The notes below the pieces were generated by a model. It had not been told where the DNA came from. It searched no databases and saw only the letters and a program-made list of their open reading frames with translations. Of a stretch of DNA of 64,000 nt, positions 35,093 to 47,948 are shown one piece after another. A program made the position numbers and the translations under genes. The stretch is taken from contig KQ964250.1 in NCBI GenBank assembly GCA_001566295.1, positions 868,001 through 932,000 of the forward strand, given 5' to 3'. Numbering within the stretch: position 1 is the stretch's first letter; each line of letters starts with the position of its first letter. Source of the DNA: Microdochium bolleyi (lineage: Eukaryota; Ascomycota; Sordariomycetes; Xylariales; Microdochiaceae).

Positions 35093-38000
35093 TCACCGGT
35101 CAAGAGCTTGGCTCTGGCACTAAATTTGTGGAAATCAATGTTAGCAAGGTCGTGTCCCGCCAGAGGAGCAAAGGCGAGCCCAAGGACGGCAGAAACAAAC
35201 TTACCATGTGCCAGTAGACACCCTTCTTCTTCAACAGCTCCGCATGGCTACCCTTCTCGAGCACGTTTCCTTCCCCGAGAACGAAGATGATGTCGGCATT
35301 CTGCACAGTGGCCAGACGATGCGCGACGACCACCATCGTCCTGCCCTCCGCGGCACGCTCGAACGCGGCCTGCACGAGCTTCTCGCTCTCCGAGTCGAGA
35401 CTGCTCGTCGCCTCGTCCAGGAGCAGGACGTGCGGCTTCCGCGCGAGAGCCCGGGCGATGGCGATGCGCTGCTTCTGACCGCCAGACAAGCTGACACCTT
35501 TGCTGCCAATCTCCGTGTTGTAGCCGTCGGGCAGCGAGATGATGAAGTCGTGGATGCTTGCGTCGCGGCACACGGCGTGCAGTTCCTCCTCGGGGACGGA
35601 CTCGATATCCATGCCGAGCAGGATGTTCTCGCGCAGTGTGCCTTGGAAAAGCGTCGGCTCCTGTGCTACCAGCGAAAGGTGCTTGCGGTACTCGTGGACG
35701 TCGATGTGCGAGATGTCGGTCCCGTTGGCCAGGATCTGACCGCGAGGGACGTCGTAGAAGCGTTCGAGCAGGGAGATGATGCTGGTCTTGCCACAGCCTG
35801 ATGCGCCTACCAGTGCCGCGAACTGGCCCTTCTCGATGGTAATGTTGAGGTTTTTGAATACGTTAACATCGCGCGTTGGATACTTGAAGTGAACATTCTT
35901 CAGCTCCAGCTTGATGCCGCCATCCGCGTCCGCGATATGCTCATTCTCCCCAGCCTGGGCCTCGTGCCGTGTGGACCGAACGCTCAGGATGCGGTTCGCC
36001 GCACCCGTCGCCTGAGCAGCGTTAGGCCCGAAACTGAACCCTTGGCCAGCAGCTTCTGCGCCCTGAATGACTGCCATGAAGCACACGAGGAACTGGACCA
36101 TGTTGTACTCGCGGGATGCCAGAAGTGTGCCTCCATACCAGAAAATGAGTGCCTGGCAGCCGAGACTAACACTGTCCGAGAATGCGAAAATGACTGTGGA
36201 CCATCTGGCTTTCTTGAAGGCCTCACCAATGTGGCCGGTCAGCAGCGCGTCGTAGCGGCCGGTCACGGTATCCTCGAGCGTGAGAGAAGCAACCGTCCTG
36301 AACGCGCTGATGGCTTCGGCCGCGAACTTTGAGGACTCGGCAAAGACGGCACCGTACATCTTCTCGAACTCTATCTCATACTTGAAGCGGAAGTATCCGG
36401 CAGTAAGGCCAAGCGGCACCGTCACGCAGAATGCGACAAGGGCCAGCTTCCACCCAAAGGCGAAGGCAATGGACAAGGATCCGATCAGCGTGAAGGCGGA
36501 CGTGTAGACCATCGACATGTTCATGCCTAGTAGCTCTTCCAACTGCTTGGGGTCGCCACCAACGCGAGCAGTCAGTGTGCCCGTAGAGTTTTCCTCCTGG
36601 TCAAAGTAGGAAGTCTTCTGGTAAAGCAGGTTTTCGAAGTACTGCTTGCGATAGTGTGCGGAAATGTGCTGCCAGGAATGTCAGTTCCGAGTTCAGAAGT
36701 CTTGAGGAGCACTGGCGAAACTTACATGGGCAGTGAACGTTGATACAAATCCCAGAATGAAGTATGCGATTCCGTTGCTGAAAGCAAGCACCGCCCACAT
36801 CAGAGACCAGAAATTGATCTCTTGGTTGTACTCTGGGCTGCCTTGCTCCAGTCTGAAGACATCGAGGACCTTGGCGAACAAGTACGCCTGCATTGGTGAC
36901 ACGGCACCAGCACACATGGCGGCCACGATCGTGATGGCGTATGCCGGAAATCGAGACCTCTGCTCGTAGAGCAGACGTCCGAAGCTTTGTATCAGACCTT
37001 TTCGCTTCCAACCGGGGACTTGACCCGGGATCTCGCCGCCCTCGGAGAGAGCTGCACTTTTCTCCCGGCTGAGGATGGCCCCAAGGTCTTCTTCCTCTGA
37101 AGCCCCCACATCACTTGCATCTGTTGGCTCTCCCAAGGAAAGATGCTGGGCGTGAACGAGGCCGTAGTAGACGCCCCCGTCGTTCTCGAGCAAGGAATCG
37201 TGTGTGCCCTGCTCGACAACCTTGCCCTTCTTTAGGACGACGATGGTGTCCGCTTTGCGAATGGTCGACAGGCGGTGAGCAATCGTGATTGTGGTGCGAC
37301 CCTGTGAGACCTTGTCCAGCGCTGCTTGTACAATCTTTTCGCCTCGTACGTCGATAGCGGATGTAGCCTCGTCGAGAATGAGGATCTTGGGCTTTTTGAT
37401 CACGGCACGGGCAATGCTGATGCGCTGCCGCTGGCCTCCAGAAAGCTTCGTGCCGCTGTCGCCTACAAAGGTCTCGTAGCCATCAGGTAGTCGGTCGATG
37501 AATTCGTCGGCGAAAGACTCCTTGCAGGCTTCCCGTACGAGCTCCTTCTTGCGCTCTTCAGACTCATTCTCGAAGTCCGAGCCAATCAATCCATATGCCA
37601 CGTTCTTGTAGATAGTGTCGTTGAAGAGGAAAGGTTCCTGCTGGACCAAGCCGATTTGCGAGCGCCACCACTTGAGATCCATCTCCGTGAGATCATGATC
37701 ACCAGTCAGGATAGAGCCCTTGAGCTCGACGGGGGCGCCTGTGTCCTCCGCCTGGCTGGTGGCCTCCTCGTCGTCTGACTCGGTCTCGACCACGCCGCCG
37801 TTCTTCTTGGCCTTCTTCTCCTGCTTCTTCTTCTTCTCGGCGGCCTTCTTCTTCTTCTCCGGGTCGACCGCCTTGGCAAGGACATACTGGTCTTGCAGAG
37901 TGTACCAGCGTTCAATCAGGCCGACAATTGTGCTCTTGCCGGATCCGGACGGGCCGACAATAGCAGTCAGTTTGCCGGCTTGAATGGTTAGGTCGAGGCT

Positions 38001-39493
38001 GTCAAGCACCTTGACGTGCGGGCGGCTCGGGTACGCGAAGTCGACTCCCTTGAAGACAATGTCGTTGTTGGCAGACACCTCTGGCGCCTTGAGGTCGCCA
38101 GACTCGGGACGTGGCGCATCAATGACGATGAAGAACTCGCACGCAGCAACCATGGCCTTGCCTACCGCAATCAGTGGAGTAGAGATACGCTCAAGAGAAA
38201 TGACCATCATCATGACAGACATGAGCACAACGAGAATGATACGGTTGTCGCCGACGTTGTGGCCACCGTACCAGAAAGCGAGGGCAAACGCGGCATACAG
38301 CGAGAAGAAAACGAGACCGAATTGAGCGGCCATCAGAGGTGACGTGCCTTGCCCGTGCCTCTTGGCGGCATCGGCCCAAACAGAGAATCGCTTCGTCATC
38401 TGGGCCTCGGCACCGCAGGCCGTGACCATGCGGATAGCTGAGAAGGATTCGCTGGCGATGGAGGATGATTTCGTCTCGGCCTTGGTCGTTCTGCTCGTGC
38501 CCTTGACGATGAAGGGAAGAAGAATGCCGACACTCAGGGAGATGAAGACGATAACGGAGCACGTGACGAGGGTGAGAGACCAGCTGTACGTGAAGGCGAT
38601 GATGGTGGCTGTGACGATGGTGGCAGAGAACTCAAGGAACGTGCCGAGCTTCTCGGAGATGCCCAGCTGCATTGTGTTGGCCGTGGTTGTGATGGTGCCG
38701 GCCGCGGCACCGGGGGCCATGGAGTCGAGCACATGGATGGCTTGAGCAAAGAGGCAGCGCAGATAGTGCAGGCGAATGGCAGCGGACATGCGGATGCCGA
38801 TCATGCGGAAGCAGAACTTGTTGATGTAGGTCAGTGTGAACCGAGCGAGGAAGAGACAGAAGATGTACAGGGAATTCCTGTTGAGTGCGGTTTGGAACTG
38901 CTCCTGTGTGACGGTCGTGTTTGGCGAGAAGTAGGTGGTGAAGTCTCCGACGAGGGCACCTGGTCATCGAGGTGTGAGCATAGTACACGCCGCGGGACGA
39001 TTTTGTCACGCCACTTACCAAATACGACATTCATCAGAGGCATTGTGGTCCCAGAACTTAAGTGTGCGAGGGGTCAGCATTCGTCGGAGCTTTCTTTTGT
39101 GGCTATTATAGCCGTTGTGGTGAGGGCAGCTACATACCCCATGGCAGCAAGAGCCGCAACGACCATGATTGGGAAATCCCATGTTTTGGCGTACGAGAAG
39201 ATGCGCTGACAGCATGTCAATATCAGGCTTGGGTTGTCGAAGGTGTTTCAGTCCGTGTTCTGCCAGAACCAACATACGAGATAGTCCTTGAAGGTGGCCT
39301 CGCGCTCAGGCTGCAGCTTCGCATCCTGGGCGGCGACCTCTTCCTTTGTGAGCAGCGGCGGGCCGTTTGGCGATGGCGTCAAAGCTGCCTTTTCGGGCAC
39401 TGCAGAGGCGGCCGAGGCGACGGGCGCGGTGGCCGCGGCGGCAGTGGGGCCTGCAGCGGGGACCGAGGCGACGGCTGCTTCCCCCTTCTCCAT
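35093..39493 (-). CDS. Full-length ABCB-type (MDR/Pmd1-like) ABC exporter
   Basis: Membrane exporter of lipophilic drugs or metabolites. Six exons on the minus strand: 39278-39493, 39138-39205, 39019-39056, 36726-38959, 35205-36668 and 35093-35119, giving 1348 aa; introns of 57-85 bp, all GT-AG. Topology is TM-NBD-TM-NBD after a cytosolic Ala/Pro-rich N-terminus. The small exons restore DYLRIFSYAKTWDF and SGTTMPLMNVVFG. NBD1 has Walker A GPSGSGKS (443-450), signature LSGGQRQR (613) and Walker B ILILDEA (633-639). NBD2 has Walker A GASGCGKTS (from 1140), signature LSGGQKQR (1246) and VLLLDEA (1266-1272). Both sites keep the catalytic glutamate, so both could hydrolyse ATP. The last exon encodes nine codons ending CQSQALDR-stop. 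NBD1 carries an extra lysine-rich stretch of about 56 residues (DNA 37725-37898) between Walker A and the Q-loop. Substrate unknown. Confidence 0.95.
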
Positions 39494-42400
39494 CGTGCTG
39501 GGACGCCGCGGTGGCGGGCGAGAGCGACGATCGAGACGGCAGCAGGCGAGCGGTTAGAGGTGTTGGCGAGGGGACTGCTTCTGTCTAGCGGGGGCAGTAT
39601 TCTGTTGTCGGAGGCGGATACAGAGCCTAGGGTGCATGCTGGGGGATCTTCCGAGTCGTGATGGGCTCGCGGCGATGGTACTGTATTTATCAAGCAGGAC
39701 AAGGAGAAGGGAGGGTCAGATGCAGGGTGTGAGTCGAAGACGTCGAACGCGCCCGAGTGTCCCCGGGCCAGACCACACACACCAAACCCTGGTCGCTCTT
39801 GGCAGCGTAGGGCAGGCCAACCACGAGATCAGCTTCGTAGGCTGTCGTTGCTGTTGTCGTTGCAGAGGACAGTCATCCATCCCGGCGGAATGTCCGCCGG
39901 TGGCTGCCTGGTTCTGCCTGGCGTCTTGTTGTCGTCAGTGCGGAGCAAGGCAGCTGTTTTGGGGGTTGCAAGCGGCTGAAACCAGGTCCGGCTGATGAGC
40001 TCTTCTGCGACCGCACAGGCACTGTCCAGCGTCCAGACATCAAATAGCGACAGGATGTACCGAGTCAGCGGAGCCCGGGCGGTTCAGCCTCCGGCGGCTG
40101 GCGACGCTGGCCTTTTCAGGAACGCCGATCTTGCGGAGTTTCCACTGCTTGCCCACCTTGCAGGCAGTTCTCAACCATGGCAACCACCAGCGTCCCTCAT
40201 TCCGAATCATGTCCACTTCTAATTGGCAGTTTATTTTTGACTCAGTGGGCAGTATCCTGGGATATGACTTGGCCGAGTTGTTCGGCTCACCTCTGGACTT
40301 CTGGGCTTCTGGATCCGTCTGCAGTGCCTGCTACAGCAGGTGAATCATCAATGTCGTTCTTCCGCAAAGGAGAACCCTGGCGCAGTGTGGCCGGCCCCGC
40401 TGCCCTGTCATTTAAGGTCGGACTGTGCTCCATTGCTCACCCCTCGTCCAATCGCTTTCCTCCCGAACCTATACGAGCCTCCTGCTAGTGTAATTAGTCC
40501 GCGTGCCACCGAACTTGGGCTACAGACTGTTCCCTCTGGCATCGTCGCAGAGTGCATAAGAAAACCATCATGATCAATCATCGTTAACATTACTCTCCGT
40601 GTGCGCAGACTATGGCAAGAGTGAAAATAATGGTCTGCATCCAAACGCACGCGCGGCTGCCGTTGCATACCTGGAGATGATCCCAGCCGCAGCATAATCA
40701 GGGCCCTGAAGTTGATAATCTCGGGACCCTGATCCCTGGTCGCGGACCCTGGCCCGGGACTATTCCAGCGCTATGCCGAGAAGAGCAGTTCGGTGTACCA
40801 GGTACATCTGCAGCGCAAGCGAGCGGCACAACCTCGAGTTTGTTCTTACACACCCGTCGTGGTCGGCTGTACTAGATGAAGACAGGTACGAGTGATATGA
40901 AGGAAGGGCACAGTATAGTTCTCCACTGGTCATCACCATACCAAACAAAACGCAAGTCGCCCCCTGTGTTTGATGTTCTTCGGGGTACCTCCGGACAAAT
41001 GTGTCCTCGGCCGATACCTGGGCCACCCCGGTCCGAACTTGATGGTTCTTTGGCCGTTCACGGAGTAGAGAGGCCTATTCTTGTATCGAGATGTGTTGGC
41101 AACCACAATCCTGCTCGGCAAACGTTGTGCAGTCAAGACGAGCCATCAAGACCGCTCGTCCCTCACAGATTGGGACAGTTCCCGCCAACACTCGCGGCTC
41201 TCAGCTACTCATCCCGACCAATGCCCCCTCGACTGCATATCACATCCCGCAGCCATTCTAGGCAGTAAACTAATCACGGAAAGTGCCGCAGAGCTCACAT
41301 CTCAGAACTTCCCCACGCAGCCTCGACGGCAAATGACTCAAACAGATGTAACTAGGCGTGGTACGCTCGGCCGCCCGCGGGGCCACGTAGACAAGACACA
41401 AGCAGGCAGCACTCCGGGAAAATCAACAGCACACTTCATTCGCTTTTGGACATTATTCCACTTTCTCAAGTGGTCTCATCGGTGGAGCTGTGCCAAGTTG
41501 ATGTATTTTTGTCTGCACAACCTGGTTCACCTGGTTGCCTTACCACCCAGTCTCCAAAACCTCCGGGGCGCAAAGTGTCCTCATCACAACAGTTTCTGCC
41601 TACAACGGCTGCAGGCTCCCAGTAAAGCCGCTTCAATGCTGCTGCTGGTGCCCTGCTTTGCCAAGTCTGCGCTCTGTGTCGTGATGTTGAGTCTCGCACC
41701 GACCGTGCACAGTGTCCACGCTTCTAGCCTTGCGAGTCGTGGCACGGAAGTAGCAATAGGCAAGCACATACTGAACCCCAGACGGCCGAACACCACTCTG
41801 CGCTGCGTCTTGACCAGCCTGCTGGTCCTGGGCCAGAGCCACTCCCAGACGTCAAAGGACTCCCTGTATCGTGGTACGCATGTCCTTGATAGACCGCAAG
41901 ACCACGTGCTGTGTCCCTAAGCCGGCGATGTCCCGGTCTGTTTAGAAAGCGTACTGAGTGCGAAAAAAACAACTCGGGGGTCGAATTGTTCTCGAACGCA
42001 ATGCGCCTCAGCCCTGCTGAGGAATTCTCAGGGCCAGCCTGGGTGATCTGTACAGAGGAGTAACCCGTTCTGGTGCTGAACTGCCCCCCTTATGCTTCGG
42101 AGATGAGTACTGCGTACAGCGTCGGCACAACTGCCCTAGAACTACCGCGAACGCGGGAGGCTTCGACACTGGACTGCACAGGCAGGGTCTCGTTCTCACG
42201 GGTATTGCATAAGACTCCCTCGCTCGTATTCCCAGTGTGACATCCACACTTGACTGCGCAGGAATACCAGCAGATACTCTTCCGCACATGAACGGCTCAA
42301 GATGACGCATTATTGCACATGTCGTTAGCCATTCAGTGGCAAGCCCTCCTGAATACCGCAATTGGGCATGTTTTTGCTTGAAATTTTCTATGCCTGCTCG

Positions 42401-42686
42401 TGGACTCATGCAATCGAGATCGAGCGACTACGCGTCACAGCCCAAGTCATACATCATACGCCTGCACACGGAGCTCAAAATCCCCGCCCGCACGCCAACA
42501 TTGATGCATTACGAGCGCCTCGCCAACACTATCAGAAAGTGGGCAGGGCTCGCCACGAACCACCCATTTTACATCCTTCAGTGCCAGGTTAGCTGCAAGG
42601 ACATTAGCCGATCGATGACTTGAGCAAACGGGGACAAAACTAGGGTTGCTAACAATATCAACGTGATGCCTTGTACACCCGCAGAC
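39494..42686. other. Intergenic between the ABC and ZWF1 genes, no gene seen
   Basis: 3.2 kb. The longest frame (41081-41920, +, 279 codons) lacks any recognisable motif and overlaps frames on both strands, so it is not called. The left end is the ABC promoter and the right end the ZWF1 3' UTR. No repeat of note. Confidence 0.5.
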
Positions 42687-44431
42687 TTACAACTTGTTGG
42701 GCGGAGCGGCCGAGGTCTGCGGCCATTGGTAGCCAGCAGCATCGCTGAACTTGTAGCCGTACGAGGAAGTGAAGTCATCCAGGACAGCGGGACCACGAGA
42801 ACCTGTTGCACAAGGTCAGTCCAATCGTACATGAAACGGATAGTCGGTCAAGCTTACCGTAGGGGTATTCCATGGGGATGATTTCCTTGTTGTCGTCCAG
42901 GTAGTGAAGAAGTGGTGTGAAAGTCCTCCAGCTGGCATCGAGCTCATCGTCACGGACGAAGTTGGAGTGGTCGCCCTTGAGGGCATCGAGGATGAGCGAC
43001 TCGTAAGCCTCGGGAATCTTGAGATCCGAGAATCGCCGCCTGTAGGTCAGGTCGAGCTCTGTGACGACAGTCTGCATGCTCAAGCCCGGAAGCTTCGAGT
43101 TCATCTTGATGTAGACGCTCTCGTTGGGCTGGATGCGCATGACGAGCTCGTTCCGGGGAATGTCCTTGAAGATACCACTAGTAACGTCTTTGAACTGGAT
43201 CCTGATCTCGGTCTTCTGCTCGTTGAGTGCCTTGCCAGCCTTCATGATGAACGGCACGCCATCCCACCTCTCGTTCTTGATGTACGCAACCAGTGCGCAG
43301 AAAGTTGGGCACCGAGAATCCTTAGGCACGGTATCGTCCTCCTTGTAAGATGGCTTCGTACCGTCGAGCGACTTGCCATACTGTCCAATAATGACGTTCT
43401 TGGGCTCGATAGGGGGGATGCTGCGCAGGACGCGCACCTTCTCGTCACGGATGTCCTCGGCAGAGAACGAGATCGGCCGCTCCATCGCGAGGAGGGTCAG
43501 GACCTGGAGAAGATGGTTCTGCATGACATCGCGGATGATGCCGAACTCGTCAAAGTAGCCACCGCGGCCCTCGGTGCCGAATGGCTCCTTGAAGGTGATC
43601 TGGACGTTATCGATATGGTGGCGATTCCATGTCGCGCCAAAGAACTCGTTGCCGAAGCGGAGGATGAGAATGTTCTTGACCATTTCCTTTCCTAGGTAGT
43701 GGTCGATGCGGAAGATTTCGTCCTCCTTCCAGTCAGGCTCCAGCGACTTCTGCAGCTCCCGAGAGCTGGCCAGGTCCTTACCGAACGGCTTCTCGACCTG
43801 CAGTGGTAACGCGGTGTAAGCAGTGGCGATAGGACAAACACCGATAACCCTGGCTGCTGACTTACAATGATGCGGGCAATTCCGTTCTTGGGGTAGCAGC
43901 ACTTCTTCAGATGCTGGGAGACGATGGTGAAGACGCTGGGCGGCAGCGCCATGTAGAAGACGCGGTGAGCCTCGTTGCGGCCCTTCTCGAGGTCCTTCAG
44001 GTGTGCGTCGAGTTCGTTGAATGAGTCGTCGCGGTCGTACTGGCCCGAGACATAGGTGCAGACATTGCAGAATTCCTCCAGCTGGGTCTCAATATCCTTG
44101 GTGGGCGTCTTGATGTACGACTTGACCCTCTTGAGGAACTCCTCGTGGTCCATCTTTGTGCGCGCATAGCCGACGATCTTGGTATCTTTGGGCAGGAATT
44201 GGTTGCGGTACTTTGCGAAATGTCAGTGAGCGACCGACCGGCAAACTACCAGACTTGAGAAAGTGTAAACCTACAAGGCCGAACAAAGCCGGGAACTGCC
44301 AGTGAGTTAGCACAACCATGTATTCGAGAGGGGTGAGCAGTAGCCAGAAAGAGTATACGCACAGTCTTCTTCTTGGCGAGATCGCCAGAGGCACCAAGGA
44401 CCACGATGATGGTGTTCTCCTTGAGCTCCAT
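42687..44431 (-). CDS. ZWF1: Glucose-6-phosphate 1-dehydrogenase
   Basis: Cytosolic enzyme that commits glucose 6-phosphate to the oxidative pentose-phosphate pathway and makes NADPH. Five exons on the minus strand: 44363-44431, 44275-44295, 43866-44210, 42858-43797 and 42687-42802, giving 496 aa. Exon 2 is a 21-bp micro-exon encoding FPALFGL, between introns of 67 and 64 bp. The N-terminus MELKENTIIVVLGASGDLAKKKT carries the NADP-binding loop GASGDLAKKK. Also visible are IARIIVEKPFGKD (exon 3/4 join) and the catalytic RIDHYLGKE. The C-terminus EYPYGSRGP is restored by the last join, and the protein ends SAAPPNKL. All joins are GT-AG and in frame. Head to head with the ribosomal protein gene across 2.7 kb. 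Confidence 0.97.
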
Positions 44432-47121
44432 GGTGCTGAAACGTCATAGCTTAGGTCAGCTTTCCTGAGCTTCGCAGAGGAACGAGATCAAAACAGGTCC
44501 TGTGCAATGTTTTGTCCGGCAGTGTGTTATGGATTGACCATCTGCATGATCGGTCGCAAGACATCTAGGGTGACGGCTTGCACAACGAAGCTGGAGATTC
44601 TGCAGCGACACCGAGCAGGACACCGAGCAGGACACCGCGACGGGCGAAGGAGGTAGCGGGGGGTGTGGCAGGCGGGGCGGGCTTCAGAACTCACGCGGCA
44701 GCGGCAGAGTCCATTGCGACGGCCAGGTAGCGAGAGGACCGCTGACTTTCTCAGGTGTAGCTTTGCGAAGACTCGAGGATTGTAGGAGTGTGCGGGTGTT
44801 CTTCCGGGTCGTCGTGATGTTGCAGGAGGTGGTGGAACTGGGCTGGGGGAGGGAGAAGTTGTTGGGCTGGCCGCGGCTGGCCGTCGCACGAAGAGGTGCT
44901 TCAGAATGCGGCCGGACCGGACCAGGCGAGCAAGCTCCTGCCCGTCCAAATTGGAGATTTCTCGGACGTCACAGTGAGGCAGTCCCCACTTGCGTAATGA
45001 TTGCCCGTCCCACCAGCACCAGCTCTGATGAGCCCTGAGCTTCGTCAACACCCCTCGCACCCAGGCATAGTGTAGCTCGACGCGGCCAGGCGCCGCACCC
45101 TGCTTCGCCGAGCTCGCCTGGCCTCGCATGCCGGCGCCTCCGCCGCCACCGCTGCTGCAGGTGGGCACACCTTGTTCGGCGATTTCTGCTGCTCGCCCGT
45201 GTCCCATCTCACGGCGCATTGTGGAGAGCTCGCACCGCGCTCACTGTTCCCAGCGGGGTCACCAAAACATCCACCACTCAACGACGAGGTTGCACAGCTC
45301 GACAGCCCCCCTCTCAGATCCTTCGCCGGTGTGCTTGCGACAGAATTCACAGGGTACAGCCCCATACAAAGCACCGCTTGGCTGGCGACTGCGCCTACCG
45401 TGCTCGCTGTGTAGTCAGCTCGAGGCAGCTCGCAACGAGACGGGCCTAGAGGTTATCGGGGTGCCGAGTCGTCAGTGGGCCGGCAACGAGCATGGGTTAC
45501 GCATATTACGTAGCACGACCCCCAAGCGCATGGCTTTCGGAGACCCCTGTATTCTTCCATTGCGTTCCGCCAGCGCCGGCATCTGTGATCAATAAGCACC
45601 TCAGCCGCCGGGCAGGCGCGGAGATATCGGTGCGGGAGACCCGGCGAGCCTCTGCTCTGTTCTGATCGAGCAGTCGCACTGAGGCTTTGGGTCTTGCAAA
45701 TCAAGTCGATGACACATCCGCGATCAAGCTGCATTCTGCAGAGCTCGACTCGCACACGTATTTGCTGCACTTTGCTCGTCGAGATCGTGAGGCTTGCAGA
45801 TAGACTTATGCCAGATACTGGCAGTCAATTTGGTTGCCAGCCTGGAACCTTGACTCGAACCCCTCATCGGCACGAGGGGCTTCTAGTCATTCTCCGCGCT
45901 TCGATACTGGTTATCACTTAGTCCCTATGTAAGGACATGAAGTGCTCACTAATGCTGTGTTCCTCGACTATGTACCTTGGAGGGGCGTCCGACATCCCTC
46001 TTCGGCCTCGGCCTCTCATTGACGCGGTTAAATGGAACCAGATTTCGGGAGTGGGGGCTCAGCACGATGCCCCCAACGACTTGCATATCGGTAGGTCTCA
46101 CCGATCGTTCGCCGAATCCTGTACGGGACTTATTCGAAACCGCAGACTTCCGCGGGCGACGGCTGTCACGCAATGCTGGTATCTGCTGGAATCTACTGAA
46201 TAAGGTAGGTTCGGACCGACACTGGTATTGCATGAACCTTCTCTCAAAGCGTGCACTGTCCGCTTGAGAGCTGGCGTTCTGGGAGCATGCAAGCCAGTGC
46301 AACCTTCGCGTAGCTGTCAAGCTCCGACAACACTCTTTGACGCCGGCATACATCTTCTCGAGCTTCTTGTGTAGGCGGACCTCACACAATGCTGTCGTGC
46401 TTGGACGGGTGGAGGCTACTCTCGGGTCACTCATCCTCGGTGCTCATTCGTATCGGAGAACGAAACTCTAGCCATGCCGCGCTCAAGAGCGAATCTCCTG
46501 CACTCTGGGCTCGGTGCGTTATCGCAGGCATGAGCACGGCAGTCACAAACCATGAACTATTTCAAGTTGGCATCAGGGTGACCACGCCTCTTTGTCTTCT
46601 GCAGCGCAACTGGACACTTGGCAATGGTGAGTGCGGTGTATGCGTGCTATGTGGGCTCGAGTACTGCGAGATCGCGGATTTCCAGGCGCGGATGACGCAC
46701 TGTCCATCTGCCATGCCGCCGTATTGATGCTGTCACGGGCATCACGTCAGACTTACGGGCTCTCGAGGTGAGGCTTCCGACACAACCGCAATGAAACATC
46801 GTGCGAGATATGCTTTATCGATAATGGATGTGCCGATCAAGCGCTGCGGGCACTGGGCCTCTCCTCCAGTCATGTGACTGGGCGGTGTGGCTCAGCAGAA
46901 TGGGGTAGGCCGTCTAGCACCACACGACCACACAATGAGTTTCGATTTTCCAAAAAATCCAAAATTCGCCCCACTTTCGACCACCCCAACCTGCCATAGT
47001 CTGTTGGCACACTTTGAAGATAGGACTGCACCGAACTCCACGACAACGACATTCGCCCAGCAGCATACCATTCTCCCGGATCGACGGATTCTCGAGGACG
47101 GCACAGATACTAACCGACAAG
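44432..47121. other. Divergent intergenic region between ZWF1 and RPL33
   Basis: 2.7 kb; no supported gene. A sequence resembling a tRNA T-loop at about 45850 on the minus strand does not fold into a T-arm and was rejected. Confidence 0.5.
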
Positions 47122-47948
47122 ATGCCTACCGAAGCCGGTCACAGACGTGAGTAGACACCTTGTTGGAAGCAGGCACGCCGGCGCGCACGATCCTTTTTTC
47201 GCGACACGCGAAATTTCACGACGCTGCCGAAGTTCGATGTTGGAATGAGGAGTGCGCCGGCGCGCAAGACTGCACACTGCACGACACAACTATCACGAGA
47301 CCCAGATGCTAACGATATCTTCCATCTAGTATACGTCAAGTGAGTACACCTACAACCCGCCCATACACCGATTTCGGACCTGCCGTCACACCACACGCAA
47401 AAGACTCGAGCCGACCCGCCACTTCCACACCACGATGACGAGCACGAGGTCGTGCAGTTCATGCGATGGACAAGGATAAGAACAACGCCGCTGACCGTTC
47501 TATTTCTTTAGGGGTCGCCACCTTAGCTACCAGCGTAGCCGGCATGTCACCCACTCCAAGACGAGTCTGATCAAGATCGAGGGTGTCGACGACACCAACG
47601 CCGCCAAGTACGCATTCCCGCGAGAAGATGGAGGTTCATTAGCGCAGCTGAAGCTAACAATGTCTCACAGCTTCTACCTTGGCAAGCGTGTTGCCTACGT
47701 CTACAAGGCTCAGAAGGAGATCCGCGGCACCAAGGTCCGCGTCATCTGGGGCAAGGTCACCCGCCCTCACGGTACGCATTCGAATTCCCAATCCAGCAGC
47801 CTTCGATTCTCGGCACGTGGGTCACATATACTAACGCTTACTCCCTACAGGCAACTCTGGCGTTGTCCGCGCCAAGTTCAGCACTCCCCTTCCCTCCAAG
47901 TCGTTTGGTGCTTCTGTTCGTGTCATGCTCTACCCCTCTTCGATATAA
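47122..47948 (+). CDS. RPL33: 60S ribosomal protein eL33 (L35Ae family)
   Basis: Structural protein of the large ribosomal subunit. Five exons: 47122-47146, 47330-47339, 47512-47607, 47671-47771 and 47851-47948, giving 109 aa, the standard length. Exon 2 is only 10 bp and supplies the bases for LYV plus part of K. Without it the conserved GHRLYVKGRHLSYQRS cannot be read. Later parts are THSKTSLIKIEG, NFYLGKRVAYVYKA, KVRVIWGKVTRPHGNSG and the terminal VRVMLYPSSI. Introns 1 and 2 are long (183 and 172 bp) and introns 3 and 4 short (63 and 79 bp). Intron 1 contains two copies of GCCGGCGCGC. Five exons for 109 codons is intron-dense, as is common in fungal ribosomal protein genes. Confidence 0.96.

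Noticed and set aside
41081..41920. 279-codon plus-strand frame between the ABC and ZWF1 genes
   Set aside because: No domain, signal peptide or conserved pattern; competing frames on both strands.
45790..45900. Possible tRNA T-loop (GGTTCGAGTC) on the minus strand
   Set aside because: The five-base T-stem does not pair and no acceptor or anticodon stem could be drawn.
47147..47511. Box C/D snoRNA within the RPL33 introns
   Set aside because: A GATGACG-like and a CTGA sequence occur in intron 2, but the C box is imperfect and there is no terminal stem.
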